From contig JAHDHI010000001.1 of the NCBI GenBank assembly GCA_020631395.1, forward strand, positions 1 through 64,000: a DNA stretch of 64,000 bases, read 5' to 3'. The notes under the pieces are model-generated. The model did not search any database. It was given only the letters and a program-made list of their open reading frames with translations, and was not told the origin of the DNA. Each line of letters begins with the position of its first letter. The first letter of the stretch is position 1. This DNA comes from Bizionia sp. (GTDB lineage: Bacteria > Bacteroidota > Bacteroidia > Flavobacteriales > Flavobacteriaceae). Positions 36,716 through 44,836 of the stretch are shown here, in pieces. The position numbers and the translations under genes are program-made.

Positions 36716-37750
36716 ATGAAGTCCTTTTTAATAATTTCAGCATTTACGTTGGTAGGTTCCTGTGCTACGACAAAATACAGCACAAAGATCGAAAACCTAA
36801 AGAATAGCGTACACGTTACGGATAGTACATTAATTGCCACCTATGCGGAAACCATAACAGCGAAGGAACTGGAAAAGAATTTATATGACTTTGCCTCCTC
36901 CACGTTCGAAGGACGAAAAACTGGACAGGAAGGGCAAAAGAAAGCCGTCAAATTTCTCGAGGAATTTTACAAGAAGGAAAATATAGCTCCAGCAATGGAC
37001 TCCTCCTACTTCCAGACCATCCCAGAATCTTTTCTTCCAGATGGCATTGGTTCTTCGGAAAACGTATTGGCCTACATAGAAGGTTATGAATATCCGGAGG
37101 AGTTGCTCATCGTCTCCGGTCATTTGGATCATTTGGGAATGGAGGATGACACCATCCATTTCGGTGCAGATGACAACGGTTCCGGTTCCATGGCCATATT
37201 GGAAATCGCACAAGCTTTCAAAATTGCAGAAATGGCGGGTTGCTCTCCCAAACGTAGCATATTGTTCATACATTTGACTGCAGAAGAAATAGGACTGTAT
37301 GGTTCTCAATATTATGTAAAAAACCCTGTTTTCAAATTAGAGAACACCATAGCAAACCTAAACATAGACATGATTGGTCGTGTGGACAACAAACATGAAG
37401 GCAATTCCAATTACATCTATGTCATCGGAGCCGATCGCATTAGCAAGGAGCTACACTACGTTTCCGAAAAAGTGAACAACACGTTCTATGACTTGGAGTT
37501 GGATTACACATACAATGAGGAAGACGATCCCAATCACTACTATTATCGATCCGATCATTACAACTTTGCAAAGCAAAACATTCCAGTCATCTTCTATTTC
37601 AATGGAGAACACAAGGATTACCACAAACCCACGGATACGGCAGACAAGATAAACTACGAGCTTCTGGAAATCAGAACGAAACTCATTTTTGCCACGGCTT
37701 GGCATCTTGCAAACCAAAATCATAGATTGTTACACAATGACGACATCTAA
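36716..37750 (+). CDS. M28 family metallopeptidase, lipoprotein
   Basis: A 344-residue zinc aminopeptidase-like lipoprotein; the signal ends VGSC (about residue 16). The M28 core is complete: SGHLDHLG (first zinc His and Asp), GADDNGSGSMAILE (bridging Asp), LTAEEIGLYGS (catalytic Glu and ligand), NLNIDMIGR (Asp), and SDHYNFAKQNIPVIFY (last His). It is shorter than its neighbour because it has no PA domain. A TATCTTTG -7 box lies at 36689-36696. It likely trims peptides in the periplasm or at the outer membrane. Confidence 0.9.
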   Translation: MKSFLIISAFTLVGSCATTKYSTKIENLKNSVHVTDSTLIATYAETITAKELEKNLYDFASSTFEGRKTGQEGQKKAVKFLEEFYKKENIAPAMDSSYFQTIPESFLPDGIGSSENVLAYIEGYEYPEELLIVSGHLDHLGMEDDTIHFGADDNGSGSMAILEIAQAFKIAEMAGCSPKRSILFIHLTAEEIGLYGSQYYVKNPVFKLENTIANLNIDMIGRVDNKHEGNSNYIYVIGADRISKELHYVSEKVNNTFYDLELDYTYNEEDDPNHYYYRSDHYNFAKQNIPVIFYFNGEHKDYHKPTDTADKINYELLEIRTKLIFATAWHLANQNHRLLHNDDI

Positions 37751-37927
37751 GTTGTTAAAAAGTGTTAAACAAAACTCTTAAACAGCTTATTTTCTTGTAT
37801 TTTTACGCATTACCATTATTACTAATTACACTTTGTTTGTATGACAAGCGTCCATAAAAATATACTGCTAACCAAGAATACGATTTATACGCTCCAATAA
37901 GGACAAAGAATTAAAACAAAAAATTTC

Positions 37928-39490
37928 ATGAAAAAACTACTATCACTTTTAGCTTTGGCAATATTCATTGCTGCTTGTGGCTCTTCCAACAATGGCACAA
38001 GTTCTAACGCCAAAAGTAAAAAAAAGGTTGCTAACCCTACGGATTATGCAAATACCATTACTTCCGAAGATCTAAAGACTGCTCTTTACAAATACGCATC
38101 GGATGAGTTTGAAGGAAGAGAGACCGGTAAACCTGGTCAAAAAATGGCTGTGAACTTCTTAAAGGATCATTATGTCAAATATGGCATTCCTGCTGCAAAA
38201 AAAGATGGTGACTACTTTCAAAACGTACCATTGGAAGTAATGTCTCCTCCAGATATAAATGTGACCGTAAATGGCAAGGCGTTCAAATCCATAGACCATT
38301 TGGTTTCCGTTGGATCTGGAGAATCCAATACCATCAATGCAAATGACATCGTCTATGCAGGTTTTGGCATCGAGGATGAAAAGTACTCTAGTTATACCAA
38401 CATCGATGTAAAAGGAAAAATCGTAGTTATAAAATCCGGTGAACCAAAGAATGCCGATGGAACCTATGTGATATCAGGAAACGAAGACGAATCCAAATGG
38501 TCAGGTTTCAGAGAACAATTTGCTTCAAAACGCGATGCAGCAAAAGAAAGAGGTGCTATTGCCATAATGTTTCATTACCCGGAAGTTTTTGCAATGGCGA
38601 AAATGCGTTTTGGAACTTCCAGCGGAAGAATGTCTTTGGCTGGCAAGAATGATGAGATGTACTATTTTATGATAAATGAAGATTTGGCGAAAAGTCTGGT
38701 TAAGGACATCGACACAAATGATGAATCCAAAGTCGTAAAAGCAAATATAGCTTTGGACTTCAAGAAGAAATCCGAAGCGATCACTTCTGAGAACGTTGCT
38801 GCTTACATAAAAGGTTCGGAAAAACCAGATGAAGTAATAGTAGTCTCTGCACATCTAGATCACGAAGGTGTCAAGGATGGCGAAGTATACAACGGTGCAG
38901 ATGATGATGGTTCTGGTACAGTCGCAATATTGGAAATGGCCGAAGCTTTTGCAAAAGCCGTGAAAGATGGTAACGGACCAAAACGTTCCATCTTGTTTCT
39001 AAATGTAACAGGAGAAGAAAAAGGCCTTTTGGGATCTAGGCACTATACGGACAACGATCCAATATTCCCATTGGCAAATACAGTCGCCAATTTAAACATA
39101 GACATGATTGGGCGTACAGATCCAAAACGCAAGGAAGGAGACCGCAATTACATTTACCTGATTGGTAGCGACAAACTAAGTACGGATTTGCATAACGTAT
39201 CGGAAGAAGTAAACACGAAGTACATGAACATAGAGTTGGATTACACCTTCAACGACGACAACGATCCAAATCGCTTTTACTACCGCTCCGATCACTACAA
39301 CTTTGCCAAGAACAACATTCCAGTAATATTCTATTTCAATGGAACGCATGACGATTATCATCAACCAAGCGATACGCCTGATAAAATTGAATATGATTTA
39401 TTGGAAAATCGTACTCGTTTGGTATTTTATACTGCTTGGGAAGTAGCCAATCGTGAAAACCGCATCGTTGTAGACAAAGCTGTTGAGTAA
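37928..39490 (+). CDS. M28 family metallopeptidase with PA domain, lipoprotein
   Basis: A 520-residue paralogue of the preceding gene. The lipoprotein signal ends IAACG. A protease-associated (PA) insert occupies about 135-290 (YAGFGIEDEKYSSYTNIDVK, KGKIVVIKSGEP). The M28 metal sites follow: SAHLDHEG, GADDDGSGTVAILEMAEA, TGEEKGLLGS, NLNIDMIGR and SDHYNFAKNNIPVIFY. The C-termini of the two proteins are almost identical in pattern, so they arose by tandem duplication with gain or loss of the PA domain. A strong bidirectional terminator follows. Confidence 0.92.
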   Translation: MKKLLSLLALAIFIAACGSSNNGTSSNAKSKKKVANPTDYANTITSEDLKTALYKYASDEFEGRETGKPGQKMAVNFLKDHYVKYGIPAAKKDGDYFQNVPLEVMSPPDINVTVNGKAFKSIDHLVSVGSGESNTINANDIVYAGFGIEDEKYSSYTNIDVKGKIVVIKSGEPKNADGTYVISGNEDESKWSGFREQFASKRDAAKERGAIAIMFHYPEVFAMAKMRFGTSSGRMSLAGKNDEMYYFMINEDLAKSLVKDIDTNDESKVVKANIALDFKKKSEAITSENVAAYIKGSEKPDEVIVVSAHLDHEGVKDGEVYNGADDDGSGTVAILEMAEAFAKAVKDGNGPKRSILFLNVTGEEKGLLGSRHYTDNDPIFPLANTVANLNIDMIGRTDPKRKEGDRNYIYLIGSDKLSTDLHNVSEEVNTKYMNIELDYTFNDDNDPNRFYYRSDHYNFAKNNIPVIFYFNGTHDDYHQPSDTPDKIEYDLLENRTRLVFYTAWEVANRENRIVVDKAVE

Positions 39491-39510
39491 ATAGATTATC
39501 CCCATAATTG

Positions 39511-39548
39511 AAATGCCGCTCTTTTAAAATTTAAAAGAACGGCATTTT
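39511..39548. terminator. bidirectional terminator between converging operons
   Basis: AAATGCCG and CTCTTTTAAA pair with TTTAAAAGAACGGCATTT in a long, nearly perfect hairpin flanked by A/T runs on both sides. It lies between the M28 peptidase (plus) and the cupin gene (minus), so it can end both the peptidase transcript and the 11-gene minus-strand operon. Confidence 0.8.
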
Positions 39549-39574
39549 TATTGATAAACTAAAAGGAATGTACA

Positions 39575-40021
39575 CTAGTATGTTCCTTCTTCCAATACCT
39601 CGTGTCCGTATTTCTTGGAATAGGCTTGGATTTCTTCAAAATCATCTTGTGACAACTCCGTCAACTTATCAAAGAAATCATAGGTTCCAGAAGGAGTAAA
39701 CGTTCCAATCAATCGTCCTTCCTTGGTCCCAACGTTTGTAAATTTGTGAGCTACGCCTCTAGGGATGTAAAGAAATGTTCCCGGAGGTGCTTCAGATTCG
39801 GTTTCATCGACTTGAAATGTAAAGTCTCCTTCCAAGACATGTAGGCTCTCGTCATTTTTATGATGGATGTGCAATGGTGCTCCTTGTCCTGCTGGTACCA
39901 CCAATTCAAAATAATCCAGCAAATCGCCAGTTGTATTCTTATAAGTACGATAAATGGCATCAAAACCTGTTATTTTCGTTTTTTGACCTTCATTAGGTTT
40001 GCGTAACATTGTTTCACTCAT
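39575..40021 (-). CDS. cupin domain protein
   Basis: A 148-residue single-domain cupin without signal peptide. Motif 1 reads PLHIHHKNDESLHVLEGDF (two His and a Glu as metal ligands) and motif 2 reads PPGTFLYIPRGVAHKF (last His). Such proteins are often small dioxygenases, isomerases or binding proteins on metal centres. It is the last gene of the long minus-strand operon, 28 bp after an SRPBCC gene. Its substrate is presumably a product of the oxidoreductases upstream; this is an inference. Confidence 0.85.
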   Translation of the reverse strand: MSETMLRKPNEGQKTKITGFDAIYRTYKNTTGDLLDYFELVVPAGQGAPLHIHHKNDESLHVLEGDFTFQVDETESEAPPGTFLYIPRGVAHKFTNVGTKEGRLIGTFTPSGTYDFFDKLTELSQDDFEEIQAYSKKYGHEVLEEGTY

Positions 40022-40049
40022 GGTTTTTATATTTTAGATTGTTATTAGA

Positions 40050-40493
40050 TTATTTCAATGGAAAGCGCTTCAGCAATTCGTCAAAACCTCTTTGATAGAA
40101 TTCCGAAATTGCGTCTTCCTTGTAATAGAACGTGGCAACCCATTGTACTATGCTCGTCCCTCCCTTAAGGTCGAATACTCGCAAGTCCGAATAGTATTTG
40201 TGAATCGCTTCTCCCCATTCTCCCCAGTGCCATTTGTAACGGTAATGGAAATCGTCATTATCCATCATGACCAATTCTTCGATTGCCTTGGGTTGGCCAG
40301 GAAAAGTAAGAAGCCTTCTCATTTGGCGAGTTTTCGTTTGATCGTCGATAACCTCCAGTTCCGTAATGTCCGGATGCCATTCGTGAATCGTATAGAAACC
40401 TCCGATGACTTCCCATACTTCTTCTGCCGTAGCCCCAACCTCTATGGATTGGACCACTCTCCAGTCTTTGTACCCTTGTTCTTGTTCTGTCAT
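40050..40493 (-). CDS. SRPBCC (polyketide cyclase-like) protein, copy 1
   Basis: A 147-residue START-like domain beginning KDWRVVQSIEVGATAEEVWE, with the motif FYTIHEWHPDI and later YKWHWGEWGEAIHKYYSDLR. The fold makes a deep hydrophobic pocket for lipids, polyketides or aromatics. A close paralogue is encoded at 43209-43673 in the same operon. The gene lies 28 bp from its neighbours on each side. Confidence 0.8.
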   Translation of the reverse strand: MTEQEQGYKDWRVVQSIEVGATAEEVWEVIGGFYTIHEWHPDITELEVIDDQTKTRQMRRLLTFPGQPKAIEELVMMDNDDFHYRYKWHWGEWGEAIHKYYSDLRVFDLKGGTSIVQWVATFYYKEDAISEFYQRGFDELLKRFPLK

Positions 40494-40521
40494 AATAATT
40501 GATTTTTTAAGTTTTAAAGTG

Positions 40522-42012
40522 TTAAGAATGATTTATGTTGAATTTCTTGCAAAAGGAAATGCTTGGTGCAAAAAAGTATTCGCCTCCACGTATCTTCACC
40601 AAATTCTGATATTTGAAATCGATGGAAACTTCCTTTCCATCCATTTGAAGCTGCCATTTTTTTGCTGCTTTCCCGTCTCCGGCATTCTGTTCTCCTGTTA
40701 TTGGATCCGTACCAGTTCCCTCAACGACGAAGTTTGGATTGTCGGACCAACCACATTGCATTACTAAAAATTGTTGTTCTATGTCGCTTTGACAAGAAAG
40801 AAAGAGCAGCCCTGCATCCGTCCATTCGGAGGATGGATTCAAATCCTTGGAACCATAACTTATTCCTCTACGGGCTATTCGATGACTTCGCTCGCTTCGC
40901 ATTGGAATTTTGTTTTTTCTATTGGTATCTCCCCTTGGATTCGTCTTTCGGATATGAGATTGAAATGGGCATCCCAAACCTTCCACATCCTCATCGTAAT
41001 TGAAATTATTCAAAGGTTTTGCTGTTTTGTTCGGATTCGTGGTTACCAAAGTCCCATCTTTAAACCTACCAAATGCAAGGGCACCAGCCAATTCTTGATC
41101 GACCTCACGCCCAACTTCCTTTGAAATCAATGCTCCAAATTGCTTTGTCTGATCATTGAACCCCTTTATGTTTTGTTGCATCTTGCGATATACGTAATAA
41201 GATCCAAAACTAGTTTCGGTGGAACTACCACCCGGATCATTGACCGCAATCAATCCAAAAGGTGCGGATGGATCATAGTATTCGGTTCCTTCCTTTTCTT
41301 CCCAGCGTTGAAAATCGGCTTTAAAGAACACAGGGTTGCTAATTCCATCTTCAAACCCAAAATGTTCTATGACATTTCCTTTTTCATTTCTAAGAGTGTA
41401 GCCTTTTTCAACGGATAGAATGGTGGCAACTCCTTCAACCTCTTCCTTGATTCTTTCCAATTCTTCGTTTAAATGGTCTTCACATGTTGTGGGATCCAAA
41501 CTTTCGCCTCCATAGGCGAGTATTGCCAAAGCATCAATATTTTCTTTGAATGGCTCTTCCCAATTTTCAGGATTGTCATTTAAGGGATTGATAGTGCGTT
41601 TATGGACTCCTCCTGGTCCTGTGTCATATCTGAATTCAATGTTTTTCATACCAGCTCGAAAAGCTTTGTCATCGGGGATCTCCTCATCGTCTATTCCTAG
41701 CGCTTGAAACCCCGAATAACTTAGCATTAGACCTGTAAACAGATGCTCTTGTCCTGATTCCTTGAAATCCAGTGCGGTTTGATGCTGCTCGAAAGCAGAA
41801 GTCAATCGTGACGAAATCTTTCCTATCCATTCTCTACTTTTGTCAGAATCCTCACTTGTAAATTGCAAGAACAAATGCAAAGAGTGGGAACGCCCATGAC
41901 TTTTTAGGATATTGCCCTGCAAATCTTCGAAAACGACACGTAAATCTGGATCATTGACATCCAGTTTTGATTGACTCAATTTAATGGTGGATCGGTTTGA
42001 ATCTGTACCCAT
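40522..42012 (-). CDS. Dyp-type peroxidase
   Basis: About 496 residues from MGTDSNRSTIKLSQS at 42012; a longer frame reaches 42120, but its extra part (MYDFALSKSSFHSCKEKC) does not look conserved. The GxxDG motif is GFEDGISNP, and the heme-pocket region follows (FGRFKDGTLV, then PRGDTN and RSHRIARRGISYG with a probable heme-ligand His). DyP peroxidases oxidise dyes, phenols and some lipids with peroxide. No Tat or Sec signal and no encapsulin-targeting tail were seen, so it should act in the cytoplasm, with peroxide perhaps from the GMC oxidase of this operon. Confidence 0.88.
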   Translation of the reverse strand: MGTDSNRSTIKLSQSKLDVNDPDLRVVFEDLQGNILKSHGRSHSLHLFLQFTSEDSDKSREWIGKISSRLTSAFEQHQTALDFKESGQEHLFTGLMLSYSGFQALGIDDEEIPDDKAFRAGMKNIEFRYDTGPGGVHKRTINPLNDNPENWEEPFKENIDALAILAYGGESLDPTTCEDHLNEELERIKEEVEGVATILSVEKGYTLRNEKGNVIEHFGFEDGISNPVFFKADFQRWEEKEGTEYYDPSAPFGLIAVNDPGGSSTETSFGSYYVYRKMQQNIKGFNDQTKQFGALISKEVGREVDQELAGALAFGRFKDGTLVTTNPNKTAKPLNNFNYDEDVEGLGCPFQSHIRKTNPRGDTNRKNKIPMRSERSHRIARRGISYGSKDLNPSSEWTDAGLLFLSCQSDIEQQFLVMQCGWSDNPNFVVEGTGTDPITGEQNAGDGKAAKKWQLQMDGKEVSIDFKYQNLVKIRGGEYFFAPSISFCKKFNINHS

Positions 42013-42146
42013 ATTTAGTTCTTGATTGTTTTTATAATTAGTCCTCTTGAAGACATAAATACCATAACATTTTTCTTTACATGAGTGAAAACTGCTTTTA
42101 GAAAGTGCAAAATCATACATTGCTGTTTTCTAACCATATAGATGAT

Positions 42147-42743
42147 TCATGATAGTGCATCCAATTTTACCTTGTGCATGTAGTCGTAAACTTTTTTCAA
42201 TTCCATCACTTTGACAAATCCTGCAATTAAAAAGCATGCCAAAGGGATGTAATCGTTGATAAACATCAAGGAAAGACCTAATATGTGAATGCTAAAAAAA
42301 AGAAAGTTCTTTCCATTTTTTGTTAAATGCTCGCTCACTTTCGATGTCTTACCATGAAGGTTTATAATGTTCTTCTTTAAAATGAGAAAGGAAATCTCAC
42401 TCATCAACAAAACAATACCATATAGTGCAACAGGAATGTCGTCAATATGATTGTCTCCTATCCATGACGTCGTAAAGGGAATTAGGGACAACCAAAACAA
42501 CAAATTCAAATTGGCCCATAGAATCGCCCCATCTATCTTGTCTGCTATTTTGAACAACTGGTGATGGTGGTTCCAATAAACGCCTATGTATAAAAAACTC
42601 ACTATGTAGCTAATAAATACAGGGAACATTTCATACAATGCATCTAGTGTTGTTTCATGTGGCGGCTCCAACTCCAAAACCATGACCGTAATGATTATGG
42701 CAAGAACACCATCACTAAAAGCTTCTAATCTTTCAGATGTCAT
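42147..42743 (-). CDS. TMEM175-like potassium channel family protein (DUF1211)
   Basis: A 198-residue membrane protein of six helices. The family signature RLEAFSDGVLAIIITVMVLE opens the protein (R-x3-FSD), and helix 3 has YWNHHHQLF. Bacterial relatives form tetrameric K+-selective channels. Finding one inside an operon of peroxidase, SRPBCC and ferritin-like genes is unusual. It follows the gene at 42792 by about 48 bp. Confidence 0.85.
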   Translation of the reverse strand: MTSERLEAFSDGVLAIIITVMVLELEPPHETTLDALYEMFPVFISYIVSFLYIGVYWNHHHQLFKIADKIDGAILWANLNLLFWLSLIPFTTSWIGDNHIDDIPVALYGIVLLMSEISFLILKKNIINLHGKTSKVSEHLTKNGKNFLFFSIHILGLSLMFINDYIPLACFLIAGFVKVMELKKVYDYMHKVKLDALS

Positions 42744-42791
42744 CTCTCTTTATGTATAAAGCTAATAATACTGATTCTTGAGAAAGAATGT

Positions 42792-43193
42792 CTATTTGAA
42801 ATAGTTTCTATCGTCTGGTGCTTCGTTCAATGTGAATGTATGCTGGTATTCAGGATCATACACATTCAATATGGTATATGTTCCCGATGTTTTCCATGAG
42901 TCACCATCCCAAGTTCCATCAGGATTCAATTGTTTTTCTATTTTTTGAGATTGAATCAATACTCGTCCCCAGAACAGCCATTTCCCATCGATGTTATGTA
43001 CATAATATACTCTAACTGGGTCGATTTGAAAGATTCTTGCACTAGGTTTGTCTTTGAATTCAAAGACCTTTCCTTCAACGTCTTTAAGAGTCACAGGATT
43101 TTTTCTGTGCTTTTCCAAGTCAAAAATATCAACAGGAAACCCTTGTTCCTCCGTTAATTGCAATGTGTCGTTGATTTCTACGTAACTTCCCAT
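42792..43193 (-). CDS. hypothetical protein of the oxidoreductase operon
   Basis: A 133-residue cytoplasmic-looking protein with no signal or helix-spanning segment. Repeated short beta strands are suggested (KVFEFKDKPSARIFQ, VRVYYVHNIDGKWLFWGRVL, GTYTILNVYDPEYQHTFTL). Trp and Tyr are common, so a small beta barrel with a ligand pocket is possible. No family is recognised. It sits 15 bp after the second SRPBCC gene, in step with the operon. Confidence 0.65.
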   Translation of the reverse strand: MGSYVEINDTLQLTEEQGFPVDIFDLEKHRKNPVTLKDVEGKVFEFKDKPSARIFQIDPVRVYYVHNIDGKWLFWGRVLIQSQKIEKQLNPDGTWDGDSWKTSGTYTILNVYDPEYQHTFTLNEAPDDRNYFK

Positions 43194-43208
43194 TTTTTTT
43201 ATAAGTTT

Positions 43209-43673
43209 TTAATTGTTAATTAATTTTCCGCCAAACATTTTTACCAAATTCTCAAGTCCGTTTTTATAGAACTGAGTCAAGCCATCTTCAGAATAATAGA
43301 AAGATGAAGACCATTGCACCAAGCAACGTTTGTCCAGTTCCAACTCCACTACCTGAATTTGAGAGTGGTATTTTTGTATTACCTCACCCCATTCTCCTTT
43401 GTGCCATTTGTATTTATAACGCATGTTTTCGTTATCCATGAAAACAAGTTCCTCATATGTCGGTTCTTGTCTTGGGAATGTCAGTTTGCGTCTGATGTCT
43501 CTTTCCTCTACTTGCTCCTCTGGCACTTCAGAAATGTCAATGTCTGGATGCCATTGGTCGATATTGTAAAAACCACCAACCAAATGCCATACTTTTGCTG
43601 CAGGTGCATTTAATTCGCAAACGACAACCACACGCCAATCCTTGTAATCCCTTGTATCTATTTTCATGTCCAA
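43209..43673 (-). CDS. SRPBCC (polyketide cyclase-like) protein, copy 2
   Basis: A 154-residue START-like protein that can be aligned along its whole length with the one at 40050-40493: KDWRVVVVCELNAPAAKVWH, FYNIDQWHPDI, KLTFPRQEP, YKWHKGEWGEVIQKYHSQ. The two keep the same pocket motifs but differ in their C-termini, so they may handle two related molecules or form a heterodimer. The ferritin-like gene ends 5 bp before its start, indicating tight coupling. Confidence 0.8.
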   Translation of the reverse strand: MDMKIDTRDYKDWRVVVVCELNAPAAKVWHLVGGFYNIDQWHPDIDISEVPEEQVEERDIRRKLTFPRQEPTYEELVFMDNENMRYKYKWHKGEWGEVIQKYHSQIQVVELELDKRCLVQWSSSFYYSEDGLTQFYKNGLENLVKMFGGKLINN

Positions 43674-43678
43674 ATTGA

Positions 43679-44818
43679 TTAAAGCATTCTAAAACAAGGT
43701 CCGTAGTGCAATCCTTCTTCACTATTTGGAATAGGTGTCTTTATGAGAGGGAGCGCGTAGCGCTCAAGCTTAAACATGACTTCAATTGCATTTACCAAAG
43801 CTGCTTGTCCTCTTCCATCAATTGCCCAAGCATCTTGAAGCAACTTCACCAAGTCGGTATAGGCCTTGTCAAATTCATAAATCAAATGCCAAACCTCTGG
43901 AGCTACTTCTGATTTTTGATAGCCTCCTTCAGGAATTCTTGCCATGTTGTAAATTTCTGGGCGAGGCATGGGATCTTTAAAGTAATACTTGTCTCCTTCT
44001 TCAACTATTTTTTTCTGATAGAATACTTCCCAAAAACGGTAAAAGTGTGCAAGGTTGTCCATTCCTGTACTTGCAGGAGTTACGTTTTCCGATCCCTCTC
44101 CTTGTTCCTTAATCATGTCGATGGCTTTGGAAACACTATCTGCATCAGACATAACCCACCATGACAAGGGACCAGCCAATTGACGTTCTACATTCATTTT
44201 TGGTTGCAACTCTTGGAACAACTCGTTGATCCTATCGTACAATTCACCAATGGTGGTATTGTGTTCATGACTTTGAACATGTTTTTTTTCACCAATGTTC
44301 CCTTCTTTGTCACAAAGGCCACCAAGAGTTACCAATTCTTTGGTTTCATAATCATAGATTTCAGCGATTTCCTCAGGCAATTCTATTTCAATGAAATTTC
44401 GAAGAGAGCAATCGTTTAATCCTTCCAAATACAAGAAAAGCTCTGGATGTACACCTCCAGGAAGCCCAGAAGGGAATTTCAAACCGTTTTCGGGGTCGTA
44501 TATTTTGGGTTCCCCTCCTATTCCGGCAATCATGTTGCAAACCATTGCCATATGCAACATTTCTTCTTGAAATATGTTGCGAATGGATTTTGCCACCTCG
44601 CAATTGTTGTCTTTTATGCTCCACATAGCTTGCAAGTATATGGGGATGGTCGCAAACTCCAATACTACAGCACTATTCAATAACTCTTTTAGTACGTGCA
44701 ATTTATCGTCGTCTTCATCTTGTACCGATTTCGAATGTTGAATTAATTCGTGTACATTATCTATTTTTGATGCTTTTTCTTGAAAGGCATTTTTAAATTG
44801 TATCGCTTTTGTGGACAT
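43679..44818 (-). CDS. ferritin-like protein of the VioB (iminophenyl-pyruvate dimer synthase) type
   Basis: A 379-residue protein with the ferritin-like domain that VioB and RebD share. Helix 1 has LLNSAVVLEFATIPIYLQAM, helix 2 has IFQEEMLHMAMVCNMI (ExxH) and a third block has IEIELPEEIAEIYDYETKEL. VioB itself is about three times longer; free-standing domains like this one are common in bacteria, and their reaction is not known. A di-iron or heme site would fit. It is followed by an SRPBCC gene and preceded by a GMC oxidoreductase, so an oxidised small molecule is the likely theme. Confidence 0.8.
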   Translation of the reverse strand: MSTKAIQFKNAFQEKASKIDNVHELIQHSKSVQDEDDDKLHVLKELLNSAVVLEFATIPIYLQAMWSIKDNNCEVAKSIRNIFQEEMLHMAMVCNMIAGIGGEPKIYDPENGLKFPSGLPGGVHPELFLYLEGLNDCSLRNFIEIELPEEIAEIYDYETKELVTLGGLCDKEGNIGEKKHVQSHEHNTTIGELYDRINELFQELQPKMNVERQLAGPLSWWVMSDADSVSKAIDMIKEQGEGSENVTPASTGMDNLAHFYRFWEVFYQKKIVEEGDKYYFKDPMPRPEIYNMARIPEGGYQKSEVAPEVWHLIYEFDKAYTDLVKLLQDAWAIDGRGQAALVNAIEVMFKLERYALPLIKTPIPNSEEGLHYGPCFRML

Positions 44819-44836
44819 TCTTCAAGTTCTTTTTTA

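Noticed and set aside
40522-42012. DyP peroxidase as encapsulin cargo
   Set aside because: No encapsulin shell gene is nearby, and the C-terminus lacks a typical Leu/Gly-rich targeting tail.
43679-44818. Complete violacein or rebeccamycin pathway
   Set aside because: Only a VioB-type ferritin-like domain is present; there is no VioA-like amino acid oxidase, VioE or tryptophan halogenase nearby.
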